This document shows positions 21,421 to 35,300 of a stretch of DNA of 64,000 bases, one piece after another. The position numbers and the translations under genes were made by a program. Position 1 is the first letter of the stretch; each line of letters opens with the position of its first letter. Origin of the DNA: Heterohyrax brucei (lineage: Eukaryota; Chordata; Mammalia; Hyracoidea; Procaviidae); assembly GCA_028571685.1 (NCBI GenBank), contig CM053152.1, positions 22,328,001 through 22,392,000 of the forward strand. The letters run 5' to 3'. The notes under the pieces are model-generated. The model was not told the origin of the DNA. It ran no database searches and saw only the letters and a list, made by a program, of their open reading frames with translations.

Positions 21421-21724
21421 CTTGACTCTCTAAGAATAAACTAATTTGCTGTCCTCCAATTTAGTTCACCTTAAATCAAAGAACACACATTAACATGAAC
21501 TGTTGGAACAATTTTTTTCTGTTAATGTTTCCAAGATGAAGACCCAAGTCCAAATGCTTCCTTTTGTACCAGAAGAAATTGAGGTGGCCTAAAACATTAA
21601 GGAACAGAGCTGAACAAGAACTAGGTCTTATTACTATCATTCACATTTTCTTCTGACTATCCTATACTGCCTATTTCTACTACCATCTCCCATTCCCAAA
21701 CAAAACATATAAAATCAGTGTTTC
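21421..21724. other. Unassigned spacer with MIR-like trace
   Basis: A possible antisense MIR scrap lies at 21560-21640 ('agaagaaattgaggtggcct'). Nothing else recognised. Confidence 0.4.
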
Positions 21725-21763
21725 TCAGCCATTCTCAACTCTTCCATTCAATACCGTACTGGA
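21725..21763 (+). mobile_element. L1-D, leftmost piece
   Basis: 'ctcttccattcaataccgta' matches the ORF2 stretch before 'ctagaggttcaagcc' in L1-A. It is continued at 28791. Its last 13 bases (21751-21763) form the left target duplication of L1-C. Confidence 0.65.
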
Positions 21764-22578
21764 GGGACTGGAGTCAATATGGTGGACTAAACACACATCT
21801 CCCTAAATCCTTCTGGAAACCAAGACCTAAACTGATATTTAGGACACCTAGTGAGCCCTAGGACACGGCATAGGGCTGTTACTTTGGGCTTTGTACCTCT
21901 GAACAGAAAACCTCCTCTCTTTTGCCTTCCTCTGCTCTTGGTAAGTGCTGGCTTTCACAGACTGAAGGTAACTTGCCATTTTAACTATTTTTTCTCTGTG
22001 TTAGCCAGTGGGCAGAGAAGGGACTTGGCTATGAGCCAATCTGAGACACACAGCTGGTGGAATCTGCAGGCGAAATTGCTGCATTTTGAGAGCCCAGCTT
22101 TGGACTCTGTGCATCTCAGCACCATCAGTCTCTCTTTCTGCCTCCGCCATAAAGTAGCCTGTGCCAAGGCAGGTGGGGGGGCATGTGGAGGATACCATCT
22201 TCTTCCACTGGGAGGCAGAGATACCCAAACAAAGGCCTCAGTTGGACCTAATTCCTAGGCTGGGAGGCAGCATGTGCCTGGAGGAGAGCACTTTTCTGGG
22301 AGAAAACCAGTATTTTACACAGTGTCACCTACAGCTGGGGCCTGGCAGCAGAGGCCAGCAGGGCAGTAGCCTTTCTGTATTTTGAACTAGTTTATAACAT
22401 CTGGGGTTAGATATATAGTTGCTTACTTTGCCACCTGGGAAGAGGGAACTGTACACCTGAAAACCTGACTGACTCTGGAAGTTGTCAGATACCTTTTACC
22501 TTTCATTTTAAGATGGCCTAGAGAAACAACTGTGGTCCATCCTCACAGCATCTGTCCAAGCCTTTACAGACTCACATA

Positions 22579-23514
22579 ATGCCCCAAAAGCAACAATCTC
22601 TGGAAAAAGGCGTAATGAAGAAATCACCCATGGCTTCAGAAGGTCCCCCAAAGAAACAACCAAAGAAGTCCCCAGATGAAGAAACCTTTCTGAAACTATC
22701 GAAAGGTGAATACAAAAGGATTATATAGATAGCCCTCCCACACCTTATACAAAATGCAGCGAAGCAAAATGAAAAATTAAGCAAGCTATTTGATATGATG
22801 GAACATTGGTATTGTGAAATCCAACAGATCAAGAACAAAATCAAAGACATAGAAAATTCAATTCAAAGCCAAGAAAACAGAATGGAACAAATGGAAAATA
22901 GACTTTCTTACTTGGAAGACAGAGTGACTGATTCCAGCAACTATGAGGAGAAATAAGAAAAATGAAGAAGCATTAAGAAGCATCTGGGACTCTATTAAGA
23001 GGAACAATCTATGATTAGTTGGAGTTTCTGAACAGGGTAAGACACCTGAGAACACAGACAGTATTGTTGCTGAGCTACTGATGGTAAACTTCTCAGAAAT
23101 TACAAAAGAAGAGAATATAGATATCCAAGAAGTATATCGAATGCCACTCAATATAGATGTCAAAAGAAAGATCCCAAACATATTATAATCAAGCTTAACA
23201 AAAATAAACAGAAACTCTTAAAGGTAGTAAGACTCAAAGCAAAGCTAACATTCAGAGGGAAACCCTTTAGGCTTTCATCGGATTTCTCAGCAGAAACAAT
23301 GCTGGCACAGAGACAGTGGCATGACACATTCAAAGCCTTCAAGGAGAAGAACTTCCAACCAAGAATTATATATCCTGCAAAACTATCTTTCAAATATGAA
23401 AATGAAATCAAGACATTCATAGATAAACAGGAACTCAGAGACTTTGTAAAAACCAAACCAAAGCTCCAAGAAACACTGAAAGAATCACTTGGCTTAGAAA
23501 AACAAAACCATTAA
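22579..23514 (+). pseudogene. L1-C ORF1 remnant
   Basis: Start ATG at 22579 (MPQKQQSLEKG), then a K/P-rich N-terminus (SEGPPKKQPKKSPDEETF). A stop occurs near 22726. The coiled coil continues (EIQQIKNKIKDIENS, then MEQMENRLSYLEDR), followed by further stops around 22955-23040. The C-terminal domain is open from 23299 to 23514 (PRIIYPAKLSFKYENEIKTF, ending LGLEKQNH). The full span of about 311 codons is normal for ORF1p. Paralogous to L1-B ORF1 throughout. Confidence 0.85.
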
Positions 23515-23948
23515 CTTTATACCATAGAAACAAATTCAGGACACATCACCTAGAAAACTACTCAGTTAGGGAAGGCTCCAAACTCAGTCAAAGCTCTAAA
23601 AATGAAGGAAATGATCCAGTGATCATATCATAAAAACTATGATGATAACACCTTAAAAAGAGGGATATACTGCAGACATTACAGTCCTTCCAGATAGAGA
23701 GAAGTTAATAAGAATAGTAGTAATTAAAATTGGGTTTATACATAGTTTATTAAGTAGGATCATAGGGGCAGCCGTAAAGGACAATAAAAATGCAACATAT
23801 CAAATCAAGAAACCTAATATAGAAGTCTTAACAATGACATAACCAACTCTGAAAAAGGTGAAAAAATCAACTCACAAAAAAGAAAGTCCCAAAACATATT
23901 AATAAGAACAACAGGAGAAAACATCAACACAAAAAGAAACATATCACA

Positions 23949-26900
23949 ATGACAGTACTAAACACATACCTATCAATAATTCCAATGAGTGTGAATCAAC
24001 TGAACACTCCAGTAAAGAGACATTGAGTGACATCTTGGATCAAAAGAAATCCATATGTTGCCTACAAAAAACACACTTTAGACTTAAAGATAGGAACAAA
24101 GTGAAAATTAAAGGACGGAAGAATATATATCAAGCTAAGAATATGCAAAGAAGAGCAGGTGTGGCAATTCTAATCTCAGATAAAGCAGATTTTGTTGTAA
24201 AATCCACCGTCATGGACAAGGATGGACACTATTTATTGATGAAACATTCAATACACAAACAGGACTTAACAATATTAAATATTTATGCACCTAATATTAG
24301 AGCACCTAAATACATCAGAGAAACACTGACTACACTCAAAAACGAAATAGATCACTTCACAATAATAGTGGGAGACTTCAACACTCCACTCTCAACATTG
24401 GATAGATCATCTAGAAAAAAGCTATGTAAAGTCACAGAAGACCTCATTGCCACAATTAACCAACTAGACCTCATCGACATATACGGAACTTTCTGTCCAT
24501 CAGCAGACAACTACACATTCTTCTCCAGTGCACATGCAACATTCTTCAGAATAGACCATGTGTTAGGACATGAAGCAATTCTCAACAAAATCCATACCAT
24601 TGAATTAATGCAAAGCATCTTCTCAGATCATAAAGCCATAAAAGTCAAAATCAATAGCAGAAAAAACACAGATAGCAAGTGAAACTCATGGAAACTGAAC
24701 AACATATTGCTCAAAAAAATATGGATTATAAAATAAATCAAGGCTAAAATAAATTTATGGATTCCAATGAGAATGAAAACACTTCCTACCAGAACCTATG
24801 GGATACAGACAGAGCAGTACTCAGAGGTCAGTTTATCTCCATAAATGCACACAGCTGGAAGGAAGAAAGAAACCAAATCAAAGAACTGACACTATAGCTT
24901 GAACAAGTAATGAGAGAACAACAGAGGGATCCCTCAGGCACCAGAAGAAAACAGATAATAAAGATTAGAGTGGAACTAAATGAATCAGGGAATAGAAGAA
25001 CAATTGAAAACATTGAAAAGACCAAAAGCTGGTTTTTGGAAAAGATAATTGACAAACCACTGGCTAAACTTACTAAAGAAAAGCAGGAAAGGAAACAAAT
25101 AACCCAAATAAGAAATGAGAGGGGAGTTGTCATAACAGATCCAACAGAAATCAAAAATATCATAACAGAATACTATGAAAGTCTGTACTCTAACAAATTT
25201 GAAAACTTAGAGAAATGGACAAATTCCTAGATTCATATCACCTACCAAAATCATCACAAGGTAAAGCAGAACAACTTAATAAACCCATTACAAAGGGACA
25301 GATTGAAAAAGTCATCAAAAAACTACTAACCAAAAAAATTCCAGGCCCAGATGCCTTCACCACAGAATTCTACCAAGCTTTTAGAAAAGAATTATCTCCA
25401 ATACTACTGAGACTATTTCACATTGTAGAAAGGGATGGAATACTCCCAAATTCATTTTATGAAGGCAGTATAACCTAGCACCAAAGCCAGGGAAAGAACT
25501 ACAGACCAATATCACTCATGAATCTAGATGCAAAAACCTTCACAAAATTCTTGCCAACAGAACACAACAACATATCAAAAAAATAATCCATCCTGACCAA
25601 GTTGGATTCATACCAGGGATGCAAGTCTGGTTCAACATCAGAAAAACAATTAATGTGATCAACCACATAAATAACATGACAGACAAGAATCACCTGATTT
25701 TGTCTACTGATGCAGAAAAGGCATTGGATAAAGTCCAACACCCATTCATGCTAAAAACTCTCAGCAAAATAGGAATAGATGGTTAATTCCTCAGTGCAAT
25801 AAGTGCCATTTATATAAAGCCAACTGCCTATGTCATCCTGAATGCAGAGAGACTGAAAGAATTTCCCTTGATAATGGGAATTAGACAACATTTTACCAGA
25901 AGTTCTAGCCAGAGCAATTAGACAAGACTAAGAAATAAAGGACATTTGCATCAGGAAACAAGAAGTAAAAATCTCCCTATTCACAGATAACATGATTGTA
26001 TAAGCAGAGAACACTGAAGAATCCATAACTAAACTACTCACACTGATAGAAGACTTCTGCAAAGTCTCAGGATACAAGGTAAACATAAGTAAATAAGTCA
26101 GATTCCTTTATACCAACAATGAGATTATTAATAAAGAAATCACCAAATCAATACCATTTACTATAGCCCCTAAGAGGATAAAGTACCTAGGAGTAAATCT
26201 AACCAGAGAAATGACAGACCTTTACAAAGAGAACAACAAGCCCTTACTACAAAAAACTAAGAGAGACTTAGACAAATGGAGAAACCACAAGGTCGGCAGT
26301 TTATATCCACCAGGTGCTCCTTGAATACTCTGGGGGTCAGTTCTACCCTGGGCCCCAGGGTCACCATGAGTCGGATCCGACTCGATGGCACTTGGCTGAC
26401 CCTGCTCATGGATAAGAAGACTTAACATTGTGAAAATGTGTATTTTACACAAAGCAATTTACTTATATAATGCAATCCCAATTCAAATTCCAAATACATT
26501 TTTTAATGAGATGGAGAAAAAAATTACTTACTTTATTTGGAAAGGGAAGAAGCCCCAGATGAGTAAAGCACTACTGAAGAAGAACACACTGGGAGACCTC
26601 TCACTACCTGACTTTAGAAACTATTACACTGCCACAGTAGTCAAAACAGTCTGGTACTGGTACAAAAAGAGACAGATAGATCAACGGAACAGGATTGAGA
26701 CTCCAGAGATGACACCATCTTCCTACAAACAGTTGATATTTGACAAAGCCTCTAAGATATTAAGCTGGGGTAGAAACAATCTCTTCAACAAATGGTGCTG
26801 GCAAAATTGGATATCCATCCGCAATAAATTGAAACAAGACCCGTATCTTACACCTATACAAAAACCAACTCGAACTGGATAAAAGACCTAAATATCAAAT

Positions 26901-27643
26901 CTAAAATGATAAAGCTCATCCAAGAAAAAGTAGGAACAACAATGGAAGCTTTAGTACACAGCATAAGCAGACTTCAAAGTCTGTCAAACAAACCACAAAA
27001 AAAAAGAAGAGAAAATAGATAAATGGGACCTACTAAGAATCAAACACTTTTACTCATCCAAAGACTTTCTTAATAGAATTAAAAGGCCACCTACAGAATG
27101 AGAAAAATATTTGGCAACTATATGTCAGACTGATGCCTAATCTCCATAATCTATAAGGTCCTACGAAATATCAAGAAGAAAAAGATAAATCATCCACTTA
27201 AGCTATTGGCAAAGGAGATAGACAGACACTTCTCTAAAGAGGAGATCCATGCAGCCAAAAAACACAAGCAGAGATGTTCATGATCATCAGCTATTAAAGA
27301 AATTCAAATCAAAACTATAATAAGATGCCATTTTACCCCAACAAGGTTGGCCATGATCCAAAAAATACAAAACAACAAGTGCTGGAGAGGCTGTGGAGAA
27401 ATTGAAACTCTCCTACACTGTAGATGGGATTGCAAAATGGTGCAACCTCTTCAGAGAGCAATCCAGTGCTTCCTTAAAAAGCTGTATATAGATATACCAT
27501 TTGACCCAGTAATTCCACTGCTCGGAATATATCTCACAGAATTAAGGCCATTCACACCAACTCACACATGCACACAGATGTTTATCGCAGCACAGTCCAC
27601 AATAGCAAAAAGATGGAATCAACCTGGATGCCCAACAACATAG
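23949..27643 (+). pseudogene. L1-C ORF2 remnant
   Basis: Start ATG at 23949 (MTVLNTYLSII). The endonuclease is open over 219 codons from 24023 to 24682, with VGDFNTPLS and SDHKAIKV intact. A linker/RT region follows (24910-25478, KKIPGPDAFTTEFYQAF). The RT catalytic box at 25980-25991 reads FTDN instead of FADD, so it would be dead even without the stops. After the inserted AfroSINE, the thumb and C-terminal part is open at 26430-26882. The Cys motif C-X3-C-X7-H-X4-C is complete at 27380-27433 ([18 protein letters not shown]). Confidence 0.9.
26287..26398 (+). mobile_element. AfroSINE, 5' truncated, inside L1-C ORF2
   Basis: Starts 'acaaggtcggcagtttatat' (B-box area) and ends 'gagtcggatccgactcgatg' plus 'gcacttggctg'. 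L1-A reads straight through this site ('gaaacctaccctgctc'). Only 'acc' is repeated at the edges. This copy links the palindromic 'gcacttggc' tail found in the micro-insertions to a recognisable AfroSINE body. Confidence 0.85.
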
Positions 27644-28790
27644 GAATGGCTGCGTAAACTATGGTATATATACTGAGTGGAACGCTACACAACGATAAAG
27701 AACAACAATAATTTTAGGAGACATCTCCTCACCTGGTTTCAATTGGAGGACGTGAAGTCGAGTGAAAGCAGTCAGCAACAAAAAGACAAATAATGTATGA
27801 GACCCCTACGATAAGAACTTAAAAACAGACTCATACACAGAAGAAAAGACTCTTTGATGGCTGCAAGGGTGGGGAGAGAGGGAGAGGTAGAAGGGAGGGT
27901 TTATATTAGATAGTTGATAGAAATTTGGTTGGGTGAAATCTGTGACAGCACACATTAGAAAGATGATCAATATTAACTGAACTTCAGCATAACATGATTA
28001 CTCCTCCCATCTTAACCCAATATTGAAAGGATAGAGTAGCTGGGGCAGGGGACCAGAGACCATGCTCTCAGGGGAAATTGAGGTCAAGCTGGCACAACTA
28101 GCATTTTGCTAAGAGAGCCTTCTGCACCCCACATTTGTGAGTGGCATCTGGGGTCTTAAAAACTGCCATCTGGGGGTACAACAAATGGTCCAACTCAGGA
28201 GGAACATGTGATCACCAAGGACCAAAATGACATGGGGGGAAAGAGAACCCAGAAGACAGAGAGATCCACGTGAGTGGGTGACTACATGGACTTGTGACCA
28301 GAAGAACCAGATGGTGCCCGGCCACCACCAGTGATAGCTGTGATGAAGTTCACAAAGTTGAGTCTCACTGGCAACACAAGAATAAAAAGGAGTGCACCCT
28401 GAAATCTCCACTAAAAGACTGCAATTGATGGTCCAGGGGCCTTGGAGTTCTCCTGGGAGCATGGCCCCTGGCTCTGATGCTACTGCTGTCCATAGATCAT
28501 AATGGAGGTCAACTTTTTGGACAGGAATGGACTGGACTTAGTGACACAGAGTGACCATATTATGTGTGCACTTTATGGTTCTATGCATCTATAGGATGTC
28601 GTCCTGCTGACCTCTTACTGGAGGCAAGGGAGTGGGTAGAAGGAGGGAATAGGAGATTTTGGAAAGGATAAGACATGTACAGAGAGGAAGAGTGTGCTGT
28701 CACAGGGCAGGGAGAGCAGTGGGAGCTGCATGTAGGTGGGCATGCAAATTTATATGGGAATGAACATTTTCACCCAATCATAATAAAAAA
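27644..28790 (+). other. L1-C 3'UTR
   Basis: About 1.15 kb, containing 'gtggcatctggggtcttaaa', 'aagaaccagatggtgcccgg', 'gcatggcccctggctctgat' and a terminal A-rich tail. These blocks recur at 1.2-2.0 (antisense), 31.3-32.4, 43.2, 44.7 and 49.4 kb and define the 3'UTR family. The two frames inside have no family resemblance. Confidence 0.8.
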
Positions 28791-29300
28791 ATACTGTATT
28801 AGAAGTTCTAGCCAGAACAATAAGACAAGAAAAAGAAATAAAAGGTATTCAGATTGAAAAAGAAGAAATAAAATTATCTTTATTTATGGACAATACGATG
28901 CTATATGTAAAACCTCAGATAGTCCTTAGGAAAAGTTTTAGAGTTAAAAGAGGAATTTTGCAAAACTACAATGTCACAAGGTCAACAAACAAAAATCAGT
29001 TAGGTTTCTATATACTGGTAATAAGAAATCTGAAAGGAAAATTAGGAAAACAATTTGATTTACAGTAACGTCTAAGAGAATAAAATACCTAGAAATAAAC
29101 CTAACCAAGGGTGTGAAGGACTTATACAATGAAAACTATAATACATTACTGAAAGAGATTAAAGAAAACTTGAATAAATGAAATGTTATTCCACATTCAT
29201 GGGTTGGAAGACTGACTACTGTTATGATGTCAATATTACCCAAAGTGATCTATAGATTCAACACAACCCTGATTAAAATTCCAACACTTTCTTCCTATAT
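28791..29300 (+). mobile_element. L1-D, ORF2 middle (RT) piece
   Basis: 'agaagttctagccagaacaa' resumes the ORF2 sequence interrupted by L1-C. The RT catalytic box at 28883-28894 reads FMDN. It is more diverged than L1-A or L1-C and continues after the LTR at 29789. Confidence 0.8.
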
Positions 29301-29788
29301 TGGCTTAGTCACCTAGTGCTGCTGTAACAGAAATACCACAAGTGGATGGTTTGAACAAAGAGAAATTTATTTCTCACAGAGAAGTAGGCTAAAAGTCCAA
29401 ATTCAGGTTGTCAGCTCCAGGGGAAGGCTTTCTCTGCTGGATCTAGAGGAAGGTCCTTACTGTCAATCTTCACGTGAACTGGGAGCTGTTTAGGTGAAAG
29501 AATCTCAAGTCCAAAGATGCTCTCTGATCATGATGCTCCTTTCTTCATGGTATGTGGTCTTCCTGTTTCTCTTTTCATTTATTTCATTTATATCCCAAGA
29601 GATTGTCTCAAGACACAATACAATCTTATAAGTTGAGTCCTGCCTCATCAGAACAACTGCCACCCATTGTCCCTTACAGAGATAAGACTTGCAACATACA
29701 GGAAAATCACACAATACCAGGAATTGTGGCCTAGCCAAACTGATAAATACATATGGGGGGGGTCCAATATGTGCATATCCACGACACA
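29301..29788 (-). mobile_element. MaLR-like LTR inside L1-D
   Basis: Begins 'tggcttagtcacctagtgct', contains 'acagaaataccacaagtgga', and ends near 'ccacgacaca'. Possible 5-bp duplication tatat/gatat. L1-D ORF2 continues collinearly on both sides, so the LTR is younger than L1-D. Confidence 0.8.
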
Positions 29789-32383
29789 GATATAGAAAAA
29801 TCAATTCTCAACTTTATGTGGGATGACAAGAGGGCTCAAACAGGTTAAACAATGCTAAAGTGGAAGAACAGAGAAGGACAACTCATGCTTCCTGCTTTTA
29901 AAAATTATACAGCTAGAGTAATCAAAATTGGCACAATAACTGACACATAAATAAATGGATTAGAAGTAACAGTCCAGAAATAAACTTACACATCTATGGT
30001 CAATGGATTTTTTTACAAGGATTTTAAGTCCATTTGATGGGAGACAGAAGAATCTCTTCAATAAATGATGCTAGGAAAATTTGATCTTCCCATGCAGAGA
30101 AATGATACAGGATCCATGCCTCATACCACATACAAAAACAAATTCAAAATGGGTTAAGAATCTAATGTGCAAACTAAAACCATAAAGTTCTTAGAAGTAA
30201 AAAGGACCAATACTGTCAGGCCTAGCTTTTAACAATGGATTATCTAGTACAATAACAAAAGCACAAACAGCAAAAGACAAAATAGATAAATGGGGCCTCA
30301 TAAAAAATTAATAATTTTGTTCATTAAAACAGTTTATCAAAAAATTGAAAAGATAACCTATTGACTGGGAGAATATCTTTGGAACCCATATACCCAACAA
30401 GAATCTAATAGCCAAATATGTGTACAACTTAACAACATACAACGGAATCATAAAATGGGCAAAGAACTTAAATAGAGATTTCGCCAAAGAGGACATTTAA
30501 AAAGGACACCAAACACATGAAAGATGCTCAGCACAATTAGGCATCAAATCAAAACCACAGTGAAATACCATATCACCCAGACTATGATGACTAAGGTAAA
30601 AACAATAACACATAGGTCCGGTAACTGGAAAGCTTATCCATTGTTAGTAGAAATCCAAAATGGTGCAGCCATTGTGGAAAACAGTGTAGCAGTTCCTCAA
30701 AAAACTAAAAACAGAACTACTGCATGACCCAGCAATTCTACTTCAATGTATATAGCCAAAAGACTCGAAAGCAGAGAGTCGAACAGACACTTATACACCA
30801 GTGTTCACTGCACCACTATTAACAATAGCCAAGGTGGAAGCAACTCAAATGCCTATCAACAGATGAACAAACTGTGATATATGCATACAATGAAATGCTA
30901 CTCAGCCAGTAGGAGAAATGAAGTCTTAGCTGGAAAATATTATGCTCAGAGAGAAAAGTCAATCACAAAAGGACAAAATTTTTATGACCTCAGTCATATA
31001 AAATGACAAATACATAAGGCAAATACATAAAGAAACAAGTTTATTACCAGGCATGGGAGTGAGAAAGAAAGGGAAGGTAATGGTGATAGACATATCACAC
31101 CGATTAAGGGTAGTATTGCACAATTCATTACTGTAATTTCTATCAGTAGGTTGTATACATGTGAAAAACTGAAATGACTAAAGTTGTGTGACAGATATAT
31201 TTATCAGAAAACAGTAACTATCAATGCTGCTTATAAACAGCCAAAAACCTCGTGAGATTTGGTTTCTTGGTTTGGAGGTTTAGAGTTATGGTTTCACGAG
31301 ACATTCCAGTTAATTGGCTTAATAACATGCTTAGAGCTTCTGTTCTACCTCCTAGTTTGTTGTATAGTGTCTGGGATCTTAAAAGCTTACAACTGGTCAT
31401 CCAAAGAACAACAGCTGATCTCTATTCACTCAGAGCAACACAGGTATGAGAAGAAAGAAAGAGAGGAAGGATATGAAAGGTGTAGCTAATTGCCTCCATG
31501 AAAAACTGCCTCCTTTGCCACAAGACTAGAAGAATAGGGTGGTGCCTGATTACTATTACTGAACATTTTGATCAAAGAGTCTATAGAAGAACACTGATCA
31601 AAAGAGGGGAAATGCAGAACAGAATTTCAAATTCTCATAAACTCCAGAACTCATGAAGCCATGAAGGTATGATGAATCCCTGAAACTATCACCCTGAGAC
31701 AATCTTTAATTCTTAGACTAAAAATATCCCCTGATAGAATCCAGGGCAATTGGCATAACAAAGCTTGTTAAGAAAATATTCTGTATTACACTTTGATGAG
31801 CAGCATCTAGGGCCTTAAAAGCTAATGAGCAGCCTTCTAAGATGCAGCTATTGGTCCCAACTTATGTGGAGCAAACTAGAATGAAGAACACCAAAGACAC
31901 AGGAAAATATTATCCCAGGAGACAGAAAAGATCAAATAAACCAGACTCCATTGGCCTGAGACCAAAAGTACTAGATGGTGCCCAGCTACCACCAATGACC
32001 GCCCTAATAGGGAACACAACAGAGAATCCCTGATGGAGCAGGAGAAAAGCAATGTGTTGAACTCAAACGTCAGCAAAAAGAACACCTAACATCTGACAAA
32101 GACCAGAGTGACACCAGAAGACATGGTCCCTGGACTCTGTTACCCCAAAACTAAAACCACTCCTAAAGCCAACTCTTCAAACAAAGATAAGTCTCAGATA
32201 TAAGGCATAAAATGATACTGGTGAAAAATACACTTCTTAGCTCAAGTGGCTACATGAGACCAAATGGAAGCTCCTATCCAGAGATGAGATGAGAAAGCAA
32301 AATGTGATAGGAGCTGGTTGAATGGACAACACAAAGTGGAAAGGAGTGAGCTGTCACATTACAGGAAAAGCAATTACAGTCAC
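29789..32383 (+). mobile_element. L1-D, ORF2 end and 3'UTR
   Basis: ORF2 C-terminal sequence runs to about 30730 ('gcatgacccagcaattctac'), with many stops. The 3'UTR follows: 'ggaagcaactcaaatgccta', 'actgaaatgactaaagttg', then the lineage-type blocks 'gtctgggatcttaaaagctt' (31369) and 'atgaagaacaccaaagacac' (31880), and 'gtactagatggtgcccagct' (31967). It is interrupted at 32384 by the RTE. Confidence 0.8.
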
Positions 32384-35300
32384 CCCCACTTGTCCATCAG
32401 TTTATCATACTGTGGGGACTTGCATGTTGCTGTGATGCTGGAAACTATGCCACTAGTATTCAGAGTCCAGCAGGGTAACCCACAGTGGACAGGTTTCAGC
32501 TGAGCTTCCAGACTAAGATAGACCGGAAGAAGGACCCAGCAGTTTACTTCTGAAAAGAATTAGCCAATGAAAACCTTATGAATAACAGTGGAACACTGTC
32601 AGAAAATGAGCCTCCCTGGTTGGAAGGCACTCAAAAGACAACTGGGGAAGAGCTGCCTACTCAAAGTAGAGTTGATCTTAATGATATAGCTGGAGTTAAG
32701 CATTTGGGACCTTCATTTGCTAATGTAGCATGACTCAAAATGAGAAGAAATAACTGCAAACATCCATCAACAATTGGAATGTGAAATGTACTGAATCTAG
32801 GAAAATTGGACATCATCAAAAATGAAATGGAACACATAAACATCAATATCCTAGGCATTTGTGAACTGAAATGGGCTGGTATCGGCAATTCAGGATTGGA
32901 CAATCAGATGGTCTACTATACCTACATTGAAAACTTGAAGAAGAGTGGTGTTGTGTTCATCATTAAAAAGAACATTTCAGGATCTATCTTAATGTACAGT
33001 GCTATCAGTGATAGGATAATATCCATATGCCTACAAGGAAGATCAGTTAAAGTGACCATTATTCAAATTTATGCACCAACCACTAAGGGCAAAGATAAAG
33101 AAACTGAAGATTTTCACCAACTTCTGTAGTTCAAAACTGATTGAATAAGCAATCAAGATGCATTGACAATTACAGGTGATTGGAATTCAAAAGTTGGAAG
33201 CAAAGAAGAAGGATGTGTAGCTGGAAAATTCAGCCTTGTTGACAGAAATGATGCTGGAGATCGAATAACAGAATCTTCCAAGACCAATGGTTTCTTCCTT
33301 GAAAATATCTTTGTTCACCAACACAAATGATGACTATACACATGGGCCTTGCCACATAGATTACAAGGAATCAAATCGACTACACCTGTGAAAAGAGATG
33401 ATGGAAAAGCTCAGTATCTGCAGTCAGAAAAAGACTGGGTACTGACAGTGGTACAGACCATCAATGCTCACATGGAAGTTCAAACCGAAACTGTAGAAAA
33501 TTAGAATGAGTCCAGAAGAGCCAAATTTTAACCTTGAATATATCCCACCTGAGTTTAGAGAATATCTCAAGAACTTATTTGATGTGTTGAAAATTTGAAA
33601 ACTAGTAAATGAAGATCAGATGAGCTGTGGAATGACTTCAAAGACATCATCTATGAAGAAAGCAAGAGATCATTAAAAAGACAGAAAAGGAAGAAAAGAT
33701 CAAATTGAATGTCAGAAGAGACTCTTAAACCTGTTCTTAAATGTCGAGTAGCTAAAGCAAAAAGAAAGAACGACAAAGTAAAAGATCTGAACAGAGATTT
33801 CAAAGGAGGATTCAAGAAGATTGAGTAAAATATTATAATCACATGTGCAAAGAGCTGGAGATATGGAAACCAAAAGAGAACAGATGCTGCATTTCTCAAG
33901 CTGAAAGAACTGAAGAAAAAATTCAAGCTTTAAGCTGCAATAGCGAAGGATTCTACAAGGAAAGTATTAAATGACTCAGAAAGCATCAGAAGGAGATGGA
34001 AGGAATACACAGAGCCATTATACCGGTTCAACCATTTTCAGAGGTTGCATACATTCAGGAACTGATGGTACTGAAGGAAGAAGTTGAAGCTGTATTGAAA
34101 GCTCTGGCAAAACATAAGGGTCCAGAAACTGAAATACCAACTGAGATATTTCAACAAACAGATGCAGTGCACTGAAAGTCCTCATTTGTCTATGCCAAGG
34201 AATTTGGGGGACAGCTACCTGGCCAATCAACAGGAAGAGATCCATATTTATGCTTATTTCCAAGAAAGCTGAGCCAACTGAATGCAGAAATTATCAAACA
34301 ACATTATTCATATCACACACAAGTAAAATTTTGCTAAATATCATTCACACATGACTGCTAACAGTTTATTGACAGGGAACTACCAGAAATTCAAGCCAGA
34401 CTCCAAAGAGGACAAGGAATCAGGGACATCATTGCTGATGTCACGTGGATCTTGCTGAAAGCAGAAAATACCAGAATGATGTTTATCTGTGTTTCCTTGA
34501 CTATGCAAAGGGATTTGACTGTGTGAATCATAACAAATTATGGATAACATTGTGGACAGTGGGTATTTCAGAACAATAATTGTGCTCTTAAGGAATCTAT
34601 ACGTGGATCAAGAGGTAATTGTGCAAATAGAACAAGAGGATACTTGCATGGCTTAAATGTAGGAAAGGTGTGCATCAAGGTTGTATCCTCTCACCATATT
34701 TTTTCAATCTCTATGTCAAGCAAGTAACCCAAGAAGCTGGACGATATGAAGAAGGATGAGGCACCAGGATTGGAGGACTACTCACTAACAACCTGCATTA
34801 TGCAGATAACATAACACAACCTTGCTTGCTGGAAGTGAAGAGGATTCGAAACACTTACTGATGAAGATCAAAGACCACAGCGTTCAGTGTGGACTACACC
34901 TCACCACCAAAAAAATGAAAATCCTTACAACTGGAACAGCAAGCAACATCATGATAAATGGAGAAAGGATTGAAGTTGTCAAGGACTTCCTTTTACTTGA
35001 TTCCACGGTCAATGTCCGTGGAAGCAGCAATCAAGAAATCAGAAGACACATTGCCTTGGGAAAATCTGCTGCAAAGACACTCCCTAAAGTGTTGAAAAGT
35101 AAAAGTGTCACCTTGAAGACTAAGGTGTGCCTAACTCAAGCCATGGTATTTCTGATCGCAGCATATGCATGCTACAGCTGGACAGTGAATAAGGAAGACA
35201 GAAGAAGAACTGATGCCTTTGAATTGAGACGCGGGAGAAGAATATTGAATGTAACAAGGACTGCCAAAAGAACAAACATATCTGTTCTAGAAGAATCAGG

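Larger units (their letters stand above)
21764..28790 (+). mobile_element. L1-C, full-length decayed L1 nested in L1-D
   Basis: Structure: 5'UTR (21764-22578), ORF1, spacer, ORF2, and a long 3'UTR ending 'cataataaaaaa'. It is flanked by a 13-bp duplication, 'ataccgtactgga' at 21751-21763 and 'atactgtattaga' at 28791-28803 (10 of 13 identical, all differences transitions). It splits the older L1-D. One AfroSINE sits in ORF2 (26287-26398). Multiple stops and a destroyed RT box make it inactive. Confidence 0.9.

Noticed and set aside
21851..22258. 135-codon plus-strand frame as a novel protein
   Set aside because: It lies in the L1-C 5'UTR and is not conserved as a frame in L1-A or L1-B.
28109..28462. 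117-codon minus-strand frame
   Set aside because: Antisense of the L1-C 3'UTR.
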